64,000 bases of DNA from Vibrio tapetis subsp. tapetis (GCF_900233005.1 NZ_LT960612.1:310001-374000), one strand, 5' to 3'. Positions 19,950-29,797 are shown, counted from the stretch's first letter. Notes: generated by a model from the letters alone, not told the origin. A program made the numbers and translations.

Positions 19950-21293
19950 TTACTTACCACCGATGCTTAAACGTGCAAAACGCACATCTGGTGCATAGAA
20001 AGTACGACTGTCGTTAATAAGCTGAGTATCACCGACAGCGTCAACTTCTTGCAGTATCTTGTAGAAGTTACCCGCAACAGTAATGCCACGAACCGGCTGA
20101 ACTCGTTGACCATCTCTGCACAAAAAACCACTTGCCCCAAACGAAAAATCACCGCTTACTGCATCTGCACCAGAGTGAACTCCTTGCAACTCAACCAACT
20201 CTAGATATTCGCCCGCCTTTACTTCTGATGCGCTGCTTGCTCCGGTGGCAATGAGTTTGTGATTGGCTGATACATCCAAACTCGACTTCGCTCCACGTGA
20301 TGCACTTGCTGTAGATGGCACACCAAAATAACGCGCTGTTTGGCTGTTATGAAGCAAGGTGTTGAGCTGGCCGTTAGCAATAAGTACGTTATCCTGGGTC
20401 GCAAAACCCTCGCTATCAAACCCAGTGATAGCCATGCCATTTTTCATATAGGCGGCATCAGTGAAAGTAATCAGTTCACTCGCCACGCTTTGACCCAATT
20501 TGTCGCCAAGCGGTGTGATACCTTTCATTGCACTTACGCCTGATAGCGCGCTGCCAAATGCACCAAATAGACTGCTTAACGCATTAATGTGGAAAATCGC
20601 TGAATACTTACCAGTTGCAACAGGGGCTCCGTCAAGCAGATCGCGAGCCAAGTTGTAGCCTTCCTCAATACAATAAGCTGAATTCAATTCATCAAAACGG
20701 CGCCCTACCGATACTTTACCAGCCATAGACTGCTTGCCATCTTTTTCAAATAACGTATAGGCATAACAACTAAATGAACGTTCAAAATGCTGACATAACG
20801 TGCCTTGGGTATTGGCAATAATAAGCTGTCCTTCGCCGTTGCTGTAGCCATTGTAAGGGGAGCTAGAAGCGTGTGGTCTCGCCACAACGCCTTGCTCAAG
20901 GGCTAAAGAAAGTTCGATTTTTTCATCTACAGAAGCGTTGTCATCTTGAGCAATCTCATTGGCATCAGTTGTAATCTTGCTGTTCACACAACTAATACGT
21001 TGGTATTCGTCTTGCTTAGAGAAACGGGCACTTTGTAATGCATTCGTTAGCATTAAGCCGAGGCTAGATTGTTGCAGTGATTCCGAGTAACTCGTTGCAA
21101 CACGACCCTCTTTTACCACTCGTACACCCATTACTTGGCTTGAACTGACTTTGTATTCGTCTAACTGCCCTTGGTTAGCTTTTAAAGAAAAGCTACTATT
21201 GCGGTTAACGATCACATCAGCTTCAGCACCTTGTTTTTGGGCTTCCGATAAGACGTAATCAACGGCATTAAATAGTTGTTGTTCTTGGCTCAT
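19950..21293 (-). CDS. pmbA: TldE/PmbA-type metalloprotease subunit
   Basis: The 447-aa protein is close to the 450 aa of E. coli PmbA/TldE. Family features are an N-terminal domain (AQKQGAEADVIVNRNSSFSLK) and the C-terminal half with GITPLGDKLGQSVASELITF and ASRGAKSSLDVSANH; it lacks the HExxxH zinc motif, as expected for the TldE partner. Together with TldD it forms a heterodimeric zinc protease that degrades unfolded peptides; in E. coli it matures microcin B17 and clears CcdA. Its ATG at 21293 overlaps the last base of the tldD stop (TAATG), so the pair is translationally coupled. It could be a paralogue of the housekeeping pair rather than the orthologue. Confidence 0.82.
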   Translation of the reverse strand: MSQEQQLFNAVDYVLSEAQKQGAEADVIVNRNSSFSLKANQGQLDEYKVSSSQVMGVRVVKEGRVATSYSESLQQSSLGLMLTNALQSARFSKQDEYQRISCVNSKITTDANEIAQDDNASVDEKIELSLALEQGVVARPHASSSPYNGYSNGEGQLIIANTQGTLCQHFERSFSCYAYTLFEKDGKQSMAGKVSVGRRFDELNSAYCIEEGYNLARDLLDGAPVATGKYSAIFHINALSSLFGAFGSALSGVSAMKGITPLGDKLGQSVASELITFTDAAYMKNGMAITGFDSEGFATQDNVLIANGQLNTLLHNSQTARYFGVPSTASASRGAKSSLDVSANHKLIATGASSASEVKAGEYLELVELQGVHSGADAVSGDFSFGASGFLCRDGQRVQPVRGITVAGNFYKILQEVDAVGDTQLINDSRTFYAPDVRFARLSIGGK

Positions 21294-22678
21294 TAGTTAC
21301 CGCCCCCTACCAAAATATTATCGACTTTTAACGAAGGTTGACCCACTGTGGTAGGAACAGCCCCACTGACTGAACCACACATGCCTGGAGCAAGCGCCAT
21401 ATCTTGACCTACCATACTGATCTCTTTCAGTACTTTTGGACCCGTGCTAATGAGCGTTGCCGTTTTTAGAGGCTTGGTGATCTTGCCGTTTTCTATAAGG
21501 TAAGCTTCTCGTACTGAAAAGTTAAATTCACCAGTACCCGGTTGAACAGAGCCACCGCCCATTTTTTTTGCGTAAATACCGCGTTCAATACCAGCGAGCA
21601 TGTCATCAAGTGTATGCTCACCTCTTTCGATGAAGGTATTACGCATACGCGATGTGGGTGCAAACTTATAATTCTGACGACGGCCAGAGCCGGTTGGTTC
21701 ATAACCCGTTTTCATGCCGCCCATTTTATCGACCATAAAGCCAGTTAGCTTGCCGTCTTTAATGAGTTGAGTACGCTGTGTCGCCATGCCTTCATCATCA
21801 ACATGAATTGAGCCCCACTCGTTAGTCATGGTGCCATCATCAACCGCATTCACACTAGTATGAGCAATCATCTCACCCATTTTGTCATGGAATACCGATG
21901 CCTTTTTCGCAACTGACGTTGTTTCTAACAAATGGCCACACGCTTCATGGAAGATAACGCCACCAAAGCCGTTACCAATAACCACCGGCATTTCACCAGA
22001 TGGGCATGCGTCAGCACCGAGTTTAACAAGAGCTTGACGAGCGATGGTTTGACCAAGTTCTTTGGCGTCTAATTGCTCACTAAACTCCCAACCTGCTAAC
22101 GCACCTGGGCCTTCTGAACCCGAAGATTGTTCGTTACCCTTCTGCGCAACGGTATTACCCGCGACACGAATGTAATGTCGAGTGTCATCAACATGCAATC
22201 CTTCCGAATTAAAGATAGAAACCTGCTGTTCGCGTTGTAAAACGCTACCAATAAACTGGCTAATGTATTCACTTTCTATACGAGCGGCTTGATCGACTTT
22301 AAGTAGAAAATCGATTTTGGAATCGAGGTTAGCGTCTTTGTTCAACGGCATACGGCAGGCATGTTGAATTGGATAGCGATTAAGGTTCAAAGAACCCGCT
22401 GACGCAATTTGTTCACGTTTATCTTTCGCAGCAAGCAGTGATGTCACGCGCTTCAATTCAGCTTCATCCGTACTGTTGGTGTAACCATAAAGCACTTTTT
22501 TTCCGTAAAAAAGACGAATACCGATACCAAAATCGATACCTGAATTGACCTTGTCCACTTCCCCCGATGCGATTTGAACAGTGTTGGTTAGATGATGTTC
22601 AACAAATAACTCAGCAAAATCAGCCCCTAGAAAGAGAGCGTGATCGATCACTGCTTTCGCCGATACAGAATTCAGCAT
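21293..22678 (-). CDS. tldD: TldD-type zinc metalloprotease subunit
   Basis: This is 461 aa from the ATG at 22678, which follows AAGGAG at 6 nt; an ATG at 22705 lies upstream of that site and is rejected. The zinc-binding motif HEACGH is present (FGGVIFHEACGHLLETTSVAKK), followed by the family segments VDDGTMTNEWGSIHVDDEG and GSGRRQNYKFAPTSRMRNTF and the C-terminal KPLKTATLISTGPKVLKEISMVGQD. E. coli TldD has HEAVGH and about 481 residues; this protein is shorter and its motif surroundings differ, closer to the HEACGHLLE subgroup. It lies first in an operon with pmbA. Genes tldD and pmbA are usually apart in gamma-proteobacteria, so a paired arrangement hints at a second, specialised set (inference). 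Confidence 0.83.
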   Translation of the reverse strand: MLNSVSAKAVIDHALFLGADFAELFVEHHLTNTVQIASGEVDKVNSGIDFGIGIRLFYGKKVLYGYTNSTDEAELKRVTSLLAAKDKREQIASAGSLNLNRYPIQHACRMPLNKDANLDSKIDFLLKVDQAARIESEYISQFIGSVLQREQQVSIFNSEGLHVDDTRHYIRVAGNTVAQKGNEQSSGSEGPGALAGWEFSEQLDAKELGQTIARQALVKLGADACPSGEMPVVIGNGFGGVIFHEACGHLLETTSVAKKASVFHDKMGEMIAHTSVNAVDDGTMTNEWGSIHVDDEGMATQRTQLIKDGKLTGFMVDKMGGMKTGYEPTGSGRRQNYKFAPTSRMRNTFIERGEHTLDDMLAGIERGIYAKKMGGGSVQPGTGEFNFSVREAYLIENGKITKPLKTATLISTGPKVLKEISMVGQDMALAPGMCGSVSGAVPTTVGQPSLKVDNILVGGGN

Positions 22679-23079
22679 GAAATCTCCTTGTTCATTGTAG
22701 GTCATAGCCTAGCTTACTTTTAAACTACGTGAGGTTTATTAGTAAGTTGAATTGGTTAACGTTTTCGATGCCGTGTTTTATTGCTCTGCGACGCTTAGTT
22801 AGGTACACAGCAATGACGTAATTTTAATTGTACTTGGTTTTTTGAACGTCACGACAGAATCGACATAACCTAAAAACAGACTCTATAACGTTCAATGAGA
22901 ACGACGTGTGAGGCACTGAATCAGGTAATCGATTGCATAAAAACGAATAGATTGATTGTGAACTTACATAAAAATGTTAAAAATAACAAAGGAATTATTG
23001 AAGTTCTAATTTGTATCGTAAGGAATATGTTGCAAGAAGTGGGGTTTACAATGGGTGTTTTGAAATTTACATACAGCAG
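22679..23079. other. Gene-free stretch upstream of tldD
   Basis: About 400 bp, AT-rich, between the tldD start and the terminator of the cold-shock gene. It must hold the tldD promoter. A 62-residue plus-strand frame at 22895-23083 has no ribosome site or recognisable motif, and I do not call it. Nothing else seen. Confidence 0.5.
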
Positions 23080-23118
23080 ATAAAAAAGTGACGCAAATGG
23101 TTAAAAACCATTTGCGTC
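23080..23118 (-). terminator. Terminator of the cold-shock gene
   Basis: A perfect 13-bp stem, GACGCAAATGGTT (23090-23102) with AACCATTTGCGTC (23106-23118), is followed on the minus strand by CACTTTTTT. It starts 12 nt after the csp stop codon. Confidence 0.9.
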
Positions 23119-23129
23119 GGCTTACAAGA

Positions 23130-23339
23130 TTATAACGCTACAACGTTAGAAGCTTGTGGGCCTTTTTGACCTTGTTCAACTTCGAAAGAAACCTTTTGGC
23201 CTTCCGCAAGTGTTTTGAAGCCTTCAGAAGCGATAGCACGGAAGTGAACGAATACGTCAGCACCGCCGTTGTCTTGAGTAATGAAACCGAAACCTTTCTC
23301 TTCGTTAAACCATTTTACGATGCCAGTAGTCTTAGACAT
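23130..23339 (-). CDS. CspA-family cold-shock protein
   Basis: The 69-aa protein is the full length of this family. It is a single OB-fold with both RNA-binding motifs: RNP1 KGFGFI (about 15-20) and RNP2 VFVHF (about 29-33). It begins [17 protein letters not shown]. It binds single-stranded nucleic acid and melts RNA structure. The start ATG at 23339 follows AAGGGACATATC. Upstream, 23340 to about 23560 holds no gene and probably includes a long untranslated leader, as for csp genes with temperature-responsive mRNA; I could not identify the cold-box. Several paralogues are usual in Vibrio, so no individual symbol is given. Confidence 0.94.
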
Positions 23340-23650
23340 GATATGTCCCTTATATAATTAAATTCATAAAGTTATCGCGAAATTGCGACTGCGCTGATAG
23401 CTTGAATTATTGAATGTGACGATGAAGCTAAGGGAACCACTGAGGATAACGACAATAACGAAGCAATACTAAGGATTTTCTTTTACTTAATCTTTATGTT
23501 TCAAATAACTCTGCAATAGAGCGAGACGAATCATACCCCATTGAGGTTCTTTGTAAAGGCTTATCGTGAAAATAATTGCAAATAAAGCGGAGTTTTTCTG
23601 TTTTTGTAGACAAAGTAAACAAGCTAACCGAATGACACGAAAGACAAAGA

Positions 23651-23690
23651 CAAAAAAGCCCCAAACAGATCAATCTATTTGGGGCAAAGG
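23651..23690 (-). terminator. Terminator-like hairpin downstream of the small secreted protein gene
   Basis: The stem is GCCCCAAA (23658-23665) with TTTGGGGC (23678-23685). On the minus strand it is followed by TTTTTT. It lies about 100 nt after the stop at 23786. The surrounding stretch 23340-23785 otherwise holds only the csp leader and no supported gene. Confidence 0.75.
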
Positions 23691-23785
23691 GTACTTAAAA
23701 TATGAAAAAACTATTGATGCCTCTCTACTTGCATCACAAAGGTCACTGTTAAAAATAACCTTTAGGATACCCTGCAGGCTAAGAA

Positions 23786-24037
23786 TCAGTTGTTGGAAGA
23801 CTGAAGCATAAAGTGCTTAGTCAGCTTTGGTGCTGAAAATTCAAACCTTGTTATTGAGCTATTGTCTTCTTTGTTATTGCCGATAAGTTGAATTCGTTCT
23901 GAATTTACTTGGTTGCTACCCACTACATGGCAATACTCTTCTGAACCGCTATTTGCTCCACACTCAGATGATGCGATTGGCGCGGCCAGCGTTGACGTTG
24001 ACGCTAATAGTAGTAAAAATCCTAGATATTTGTTCAT
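23786..24037 (-). CDS. Small secreted protein of unknown function
   Basis: Counted from the ATG at 24037 this is 83 aa. That start has GAGGAA 8 nt upstream and begins a clean signal peptide (MNKYLGFLLLLASTSTLAA, cut before API). A longer frame to 24142 lacks a ribosome site. The mature part, about 64 residues, has two Cys (SSECGANSG and EEYCHVVG) likely to form one disulfide, and a Ser/Asn-rich body (GNNKEDNSS). I do not recognise a family. It has its own terminator and is monocistronic. Periplasmic or secreted localisation is inferred from the signal peptide. Confidence 0.65.
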   Translation of the reverse strand: MNKYLGFLLLLASTSTLAAPIASSECGANSGSEEYCHVVGSNQVNSERIQLIGNNKEDNSSITRFEFSAPKLTKHFMLQSSNN

Positions 24038-24324
24038 TGTATAGTTCCTCAAAAGTATGTTGTATTCCGTCTCGCTAGGCATCGCTCCGTTGACACAAAT
24101 AAGAATACGCTTTAGACAAATGAGAAGCGAAATAGTAGGCATTCGAAAATCAGATACGTTGAACCCATTTTAATTTTCTTTACGCATAGATCATGCAACT
24201 TATCGCTTGAACTGCGCAACCAGCTGCGCGCGGTCTACTTTAATATTCATAAATGTAGATATTGTTGAAATAGTGAACACATAGTAACATCGCCACGCTA
24301 ACGGGTTTAAGGTGTAAATGGACA

Positions 24325-26274
24325 ATGAAAAAAAGCGTTTTAATATCGATCCTCGTATTCTGTTTAAGCCTGTTGTTTGCTGTTGTTGTTGACATACTCA
24401 ATTCTGAAGTCAACTCAGAATCGAGTTCGATCCCAACAAGCTATAACCCCGAAATAGAGCTATCATCTTCCTCTTATGGTAAAGCCCTCTTATCGCTGCA
24501 TTCCCTCATGTCAGCCACAGACCCAAAACAAGTTCGTAAAGAGCTCGCTATCATTGATGCTCAGTATTTAGAGTCTGCCTCTCCTTTGGAGTCAGTCTAT
24601 CGCACGTTAATTTTGCAGTACGTCGCTAAGCATGAAAAAGACGCACAGAAATTTGAACGGTACACCGCTGATTTGCGTGATCTAGCCAAAAAGCATCAGT
24701 TCGACTGGTTAACGGCATCTCTGATGATCGATGATGCCATTGACTTTGCGGAAAAGGGGCAAGTACTGCCAGGGATTGAAGCGGTATTAAAATCGATAAC
24801 AATGGCACAAAACAGTCATGCGCTGTATTTGCTACCAAAGGCCTACAATACTGCAGGTGTACTCAGTAATTTATCTAATCAGCTCATTGATGCTCAACGC
24901 TATTTCATGCAAGGTATTTCCATTTCAAAAGAGCTCCCCGCTAATCTGTATACGAGCAAAACATACAATAATTTGGGCTTACTGTACCTGCACATTGAAA
25001 AGTGGCAAAAAGCACTAGAATACCTTCAGCAATCCAAACAGCTTTATTACGAGAGCGGGCTATTTGATAACCACCTTATGAATGTACTACTTCTTAATGA
25101 AGCATATATTTACAACCGACTTGGTAACATAGAAGCCGCGAAACAAGCCTACCTTTCATCACAACAGTACTACGAACCAAGCGACGCAGACACTCGTCAA
25201 AACTTGATGAATCTCAAAGGTAAAGCTGAATTAGCACTTCTATTGGGAGAGTTGGACAACGCATTGGTATCTAGCGAGCAGTGCATTAACACCCCTGGCT
25301 CAGAAAACTACCCAGTAGAACATGGGCAATGTTGGCTTCTAAAATCCAAGGCATTATCCGCGCTTAACCAGCCCCCTCAGGCACTTGATAGTGTAGAGCA
25401 AGCAATCGCGGCCTTTAAAACGATTGAACATAGCCGCTGGCTCATACGCGCTTATAAGCAAAAAGCACAAGCGTACGAAGACCTTGGCAAGCCTTTAATG
25501 GCTCTGACCACCTACAAAACTTTCTATACCGAAGAAAAACAACAATTACTCGGTAAAGTTTACGATCTAGAGCATGCATTCGCTACTCGTCAGATTAAAC
25601 AAGAAAGGGATTTACTTAACGTTCAAAACCAACTAACCAAGGTGCAACTCAGTAAAGAAACGCTGCGCTTCCAAGTTGCCTGCATTGCTGTGATCATCGC
25701 AACGCTTGCTCTAGTATTTGTTATCAAACAAACATTCTCTGTGCATTCTAAAAATGTTGAATTGGAAAATCTCTCCAACATTGATCAACTAACCGGGCTC
25801 CACAACCGCCGCTATTACATTCAACAACTAAAATTGTGCTCCCACATCAACAGACGAGTTCAATATCGAATCGTCTTATTTGATTTAGACCATTTTAAAT
25901 CTGTTAACGATCAACATGGGCACGACGTTGGAGATGAAGTCCTCGTTGAAACTGCGGAAAGATTAAGGCAGTTCACCGCTCAATCAGAGCTTCTCATTCG
26001 TTGGGGAGGGGAAGAGTTTCTCATGTTGCTCAAAGATGAAAATGACTTACCGAATAGAGTAGAGGCAATACTCAATGCCATTAACCGTCGCGCTTTCTCT
26101 ACCCTTGCTGGCGACCTTAAAGTCACAACATCAATAGGCCTCAGCCAACCGGCTTCTCCGTTAAATTTAAGAGCCAATGACGAGTTCTTCCGAAACGCAG
26201 ATAAGAGCCTCTATGAAGCAAAACGTTCAGGCCGAAACAGAGCCGTATTTTCGACACAAAGTGAACAGAATTGA
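24325..26274 (+). CDS. TPR-containing membrane diguanylate cyclase (GGDEF)
   Basis: The protein is 649 aa. An N-terminal helix (SVLISILVFCLSLLFAVVV) is followed by a large periplasmic region of tetratricopeptide repeats (about residues 60-430; for example YNTAGVLSNLSNQLIDAQRYF and YNNLGLLYLHIEKWQKALEYL), a coiled linker, a second helix (ACIAVIIATLALVFVI, about 455-470) and a cytoplasmic GGDEF domain. The active site reads RWGGEEF at about 558-564, so cyclase activity making c-di-GMP from GTP is expected. The usual RxxD inhibitory site five residues before it is absent (AQSE instead), so product inhibition is probably lost. The TPR part likely senses a protein or peptide ligand. It converges on tenA. 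Confidence 0.9.
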   Translation: MKKSVLISILVFCLSLLFAVVVDILNSEVNSESSSIPTSYNPEIELSSSSYGKALLSLHSLMSATDPKQVRKELAIIDAQYLESASPLESVYRTLILQYVAKHEKDAQKFERYTADLRDLAKKHQFDWLTASLMIDDAIDFAEKGQVLPGIEAVLKSITMAQNSHALYLLPKAYNTAGVLSNLSNQLIDAQRYFMQGISISKELPANLYTSKTYNNLGLLYLHIEKWQKALEYLQQSKQLYYESGLFDNHLMNVLLLNEAYIYNRLGNIEAAKQAYLSSQQYYEPSDADTRQNLMNLKGKAELALLLGELDNALVSSEQCINTPGSENYPVEHGQCWLLKSKALSALNQPPQALDSVEQAIAAFKTIEHSRWLIRAYKQKAQAYEDLGKPLMALTTYKTFYTEEKQQLLGKVYDLEHAFATRQIKQERDLLNVQNQLTKVQLSKETLRFQVACIAVIIATLALVFVIKQTFSVHSKNVELENLSNIDQLTGLHNRRYYIQQLKLCSHINRRVQYRIVLFDLDHFKSVNDQHGHDVGDEVLVETAERLRQFTAQSELLIRWGGEEFLMLLKDENDLPNRVEAILNAINRRAFSTLAGDLKVTTSIGLSQPASPLNLRANDEFFRNADKSLYEAKRSGRNRAVFSTQSEQN

Positions 26275-26358
26275 TGCAGCGATACAAGTATTAACCTGTA
26301 TCGCCGCGAGTACTAAGAGTGCACCTAACCCGTTACACAAACCAATATGTTTGCGCCA

Positions 26359-27030
26359 TCAATTGCGATTATCTGCGTCTAACCCTTGTTGCCAAAACGC
26401 CACTTCCATTCTCGTTGCAGTCTTAAATACGGCAATCAAGTTACGTCCACGCTCACTGTCTTTGTCGATTTCCGCAAGCATTTCATCAAGGTGTCGCGTG
26501 CTTTCGTTTACACCTGACTGAAAGTCCTCTCCACCATAAAGCGCAATCCAACTTGCAAACGGATTACCTTGCGTCTTTGTATTAGGATCCTGCTGTAAGT
26601 TTTTTCCTATTTCCGCATAGCCAATAGAGCAAGGGGCTAACGCCGCATACAAATCGACGATGTCTCCCGTCATGCCTGCATCAAGTACATAACGAGTGTA
26701 TGCGACCGTACCAAAATCTTCTGGTTCCGCTTCCATATCCGATTCAGTTAAACGCCATTGTTCACAATACGTCACGTGATGAGCAATTTCTGAATCCAGT
26801 AATGCATGGACACTTGGCAAAGCTCTTCGCATATCAGCCAATGTTCTTGCTTTATAAATCGCTAACGCATGCGCACGGGCATATTGCTTTAAAAATAAGA
26901 AATCTTGCTTCAAATAGTGCAAATAACACGACGGTGCCAATGTACCATTCGCTAATGTCTGTACAAACTCGTGTTTAGTGTAGGCATCCCAATCTTCACG
27001 GCATGCATTAATCAAATCTTGATGGTTCAT
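26359..27030 (-). CDS. tenA: TenA family aminopyrimidine aminohydrolase (thiaminase II)
   Basis: The 223-aa protein has the all-helical TenA fold. The catalytic Cys is C134 in LAPCSIGYAEIG; other family segments are HEFVQTLANGTLAPSCYLHYLKQDF near the N-terminus and FASWIALYGGEDF in the C-terminal part. TenA hydrolyses aminopyrimidines from broken thiamine to HMP for reuse. It is the last gene of the thiD-thiZ-thiX-thiY-tenA operon, which fits a salvage role: the transporter brings in the pyrimidine, TenA trims it and ThiD phosphorylates it. The start at 27030 follows AGAAAGAAGA. Confidence 0.92.
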   Translation of the reverse strand: MNHQDLINACREDWDAYTKHEFVQTLANGTLAPSCYLHYLKQDFLFLKQYARAHALAIYKARTLADMRRALPSVHALLDSEIAHHVTYCEQWRLTESDMEAEPEDFGTVAYTRYVLDAGMTGDIVDLYAALAPCSIGYAEIGKNLQQDPNTKTQGNPFASWIALYGGEDFQSGVNESTRHLDEMLAEIDKDSERGRNLIAVFKTATRMEVAFWQQGLDADNRN

Positions 27031-27076
27031 TCTTCTTTCTCAACTTAGTCTGTTGTGCAGCAATGGGTTAAACGGC

Positions 27077-28027
27077 TTATTGGAAGCTTGGTACGTAATC
27101 TTTCGCTTTTGGCAGTGTTTCAATAATGTTTTGCGAGTACATAAACTCGGCGTAATCATCGTAACGCTTGTGATCCACCGCTGATGGGCGCAGCGCGAAC
27201 CGAGTGAGAGTATCGTTCCATGCACGCTTGTTTAATTCGTTATTTAACGTATCTGGAGCATAGGCAACGAATTCTTTCCAAGATTGTTGAGGGTGGTTTA
27301 CGATGTAGGTGGTTGCTTGTTCTAGGGCTTTGTTGAAAGCCATGATTGCGGCTTTATCGTAATTATTTGCGTTAGCAACGAACACCAATTCATCATAGGC
27401 TGGCACACCGTGTTCTTCAGGGAAGAATGCCTTCGACTGATACCCTTCTAACGCTAACTGATTGGTTTCAAAGTTACGTAAGCCTCCCCAAATCGCATCT
27501 ACTTTTCCAGAAGCGAGTGAAGAAGAAAGCGCCCAGCCAACATTCACAATTTTCACGTCATCATAGCTAACGCCACCCGTCTTCAACATAGTACCAATTG
27601 TTGCTTCCTCATTTCCTGCGATAGCAATACCAATGGTTTTATCTTTCAGATCCGCAATGTTGGCGATTTTTTTGTTATCCAAAACCATCAGCGTATTAAG
27701 AGGTGTCGCAATTAAGGTTGCCGAACGAATGAGAGGTAACCCTGCCGCTACGTCAATGGTTAAACTCGGTTGGTATGAGATAGCCAAGTCTACTTTATTC
27801 GCCGCGACCAATTTAGGCGGCATACTTGGGTCTGCGGGTTCTTGGACCTCAACTGTTAAGCCTTGTTCTTTAAAGTAACCACGCTCTTTAGCGATCACAA
27901 TGGGACCATGGTTTGGATTGACAAACCAATCTAACATGAGCGTTAGATTCTTAGTTTCAGCTTGGGCGTTGATAGAAAGCATCATGGCAGATGCCACTGC
28001 CGCGCTTAGTATTGTTTTATTTTTCAT
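27077..28027 (-). CDS. thiY: ThiY-like pyrimidine-binding protein of an ABC importer (NMT1 family)
   Basis: This is 316 aa from the ATG at 28027, following AAGGGAA and starting a signal peptide (MKNKTILSAAVASAMMLSINAQA). The mature part begins KNLTLMLDWFVNPNHGPIVIAKERGYF, the opening typical of THI5/NMT1-like binding proteins that hold HMP or formyl-aminopyrimidine. Further segments are DLAISYQPSLTID and the hinge region VDAIWGGLRNFE. It is periplasmic and delivers substrate to the permease ThiX and ATPase ThiZ encoded upstream. Substrate is inferred from the riboswitch and from thiD/tenA neighbours. Confidence 0.88.
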   Translation of the reverse strand: MKNKTILSAAVASAMMLSINAQAETKNLTLMLDWFVNPNHGPIVIAKERGYFKEQGLTVEVQEPADPSMPPKLVAANKVDLAISYQPSLTIDVAAGLPLIRSATLIATPLNTLMVLDNKKIANIADLKDKTIGIAIAGNEEATIGTMLKTGGVSYDDVKIVNVGWALSSSLASGKVDAIWGGLRNFETNQLALEGYQSKAFFPEEHGVPAYDELVFVANANNYDKAAIMAFNKALEQATTYIVNHPQQSWKEFVAYAPDTLNNELNKRAWNDTLTRFALRPSAVDHKRYDDYAEFMYSQNIIETLPKAKDYVPSFQ

Positions 28028-28111
28028 TTGATTCCCTTTCAAAATTTAATAAGTTGATGGCTGTTTTTCTAATTATTGGGTAGAACTTTTTCTTTCTTTG
28101 GGAAGAGACGG

Positions 28112-28909
28112 TCATCTCTCCCATGGCACAACGATTTTCAGCACCTTGTCGGTGATGAAATATAAGCAAACCGATAACGCGGATAAAATAAACAACGCTG
28201 CAAACATCTCGTCAATCATCATTCGAGCATTGGAGTGCAGCATCAAATACCCCAACCCTTCACTCGCACCAACCCATTCCCCCGCAACGGCCCCAATAGG
28301 GGCGATCACAACGGCGACTCGAATGCCAGAAGCCAAAGTGGGTAATGAGGCAGGAAGCTGCACATGCCGTAATAGTTGCCAACGGCTTGCTCCCATTGTT
28401 TTTGCGAGGTCAAGATAGCCCGTAGGGGTATTTCTTAGGCCGTCATAGCAGCAGGTCGTCACTGGAAAGAAGATAATGATGGCTGCCATAACTACCTTTG
28501 ATGCAATGCCGTAGCCAAGCCATAACATCAACACAGGAGCCAGAGCAAAAACAGGGATCGCTTGGCTGGCAATCAGCAAGGGCAGTAACCAACGTTTTAC
28601 GGGTTTAAAGAGCAACATTTGCAATGCAAAGAAAAGCCCCATAGAGAGCCCCAACAATAGCCCCAATAGTATTTCCTGAGCGGTTACCCAAGTATGTTTT
28701 AATAAAATATCGTAACGCTGGATCAGCTTAGTAAACACATCCATCGGTGCGGGAAGGATAAAAGATGGCATCGAAAATCCGACAACAACCGCCTGCCATA
28801 TGCCAACAATAACCATGCCACTGATGATCATTCTTATTAATGGCAATGAGGGATTTTCTCTCTTTTTCAATTCATTAGAAATTGACGTTAATTGAGTCAT
28901 TTCACTCAT
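28112..28909 (-). CDS. thiX: ThiX-like ABC transporter permease
   Basis: The 265-aa inner-membrane permease is of the BPD_transp_1 (SsuC/TauC-like) type, with about six helices beginning LIRMIISGMVIVGIWQAVVV. The cytoplasmic EAA-type loop is visible at LAKTMGASRWQLLRHVQLPASLP. It pairs with ThiZ and ThiY. The start at 28909 follows GGGAGATTGGT; it lies 24 nt after the ATPase gene, and 84 nt separate it from thiY. Confidence 0.88.
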   Translation of the reverse strand: MSEMTQLTSISNELKKRENPSLPLIRMIISGMVIVGIWQAVVVGFSMPSFILPAPMDVFTKLIQRYDILLKHTWVTAQEILLGLLLGLSMGLFFALQMLLFKPVKRWLLPLLIASQAIPVFALAPVLMLWLGYGIASKVVMAAIIIFFPVTTCCYDGLRNTPTGYLDLAKTMGASRWQLLRHVQLPASLPTLASGIRVAVVIAPIGAVAGEWVGASEGLGYLMLHSNARMMIDEMFAALFILSALSVCLYFITDKVLKIVVPWER

Positions 28910-28933
28910 ACCAATCTCCCATCACTCATTTTG

Positions 28934-29797
28934 TTATGCATAGTCTTTCTCCAACCTGTCGATGATTGCTTGCTGCAATACCGCGCTATCTGCGCAGTAT
29001 TTTCTCGGCATTTCCGTTTCAGGGGTGCATATCTGGGGAGGTAACTCGATATGATTTGCGCAAGCAGGCGCGCCTTGCATGACATAGAGCTTATGGCCTA
29101 ATCGAATCGCTTCTTGTGGATCATGCGTGATCAACATAACGGTTTTACTTTGCAATAACTCATACGCTAAATTTTGCAGCCTATGCCTCGTTACGGCATC
29201 TAACGCTGAAAAAGGTTCGTCCATTAATACAATGGGTTTGTCTTGCATTAACGTCCTTGCTAACGCCACACGCTGACGCATTCCTCCGGACAATTGCTGT
29301 GGTGTTAGGTGAGCTTTATCCGCCAATCCCACCATTTGCAATAAGTGGCGAGCCTTTTCATTTTGATCTTCGCTGCTATGCTCACTCACCTGACTAAAAC
29401 GCGTACTGAGCAACACGTTTTCCAATGCAGTTAGCCATGGCATCAGCAAGTCTTGCTGCGCCATATAAGCGATGTTATTAACCAGAGAAATAGGGTGATG
29501 TAGATGACTATTAACACGGCTATTCGAGCTTTGGCCGCGATTTACCGTTAACTCGCCTCGCCATTCTGCCACTTCATCTAATAAGCCTGCCATGTAGCGC
29601 AATAACGATGTTTTTCCGCAACCACTTCGGCCCAAAATACACGTCCACTTCCCTACGGGGATCTGCATATTTAACGCTTCAAGCGTGGCTTTATCACTAT
29701 CGAGGTAACGTAAATAACCGGCGCGAATGGCGATTTGACCTTGTAAACAGGCCGCCAAATTCGTCTCCGCTGATTGCACCGAGGATGCCAAGGTCAT
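28934..29797 (-). CDS. thiZ: ThiZ-like ABC transporter ATPase
   Basis: The 287-aa protein has Walker A GRSGCGKTS, Q-loop MAQQDLLMPWLT, signature LSGGMRQRVALA, Walker B PIVLMDEPFSALD and switch His ITHDPQEA, all intact. It energises the ThiXY pyrimidine importer. The first base of its ATG is the last base of the thiD stop (29797 shared), so the two are translationally coupled. The first 25 residues are an unusual polar extension before the ATPase core. Confidence 0.9.
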   Translation of the reverse strand: MTLASSVQSAETNLAACLQGQIAIRAGYLRYLDSDKATLEALNMQIPVGKWTCILGRSGCGKTSLLRYMAGLLDEVAEWRGELTVNRGQSSNSRVNSHLHHPISLVNNIAYMAQQDLLMPWLTALENVLLSTRFSQVSEHSSEDQNEKARHLLQMVGLADKAHLTPQQLSGGMRQRVALARTLMQDKPIVLMDEPFSALDAVTRHRLQNLAYELLQSKTVMLITHDPQEAIRLGHKLYVMQGAPACANHIELPPQICTPETEMPRKYCADSAVLQQAIIDRLEKDYA

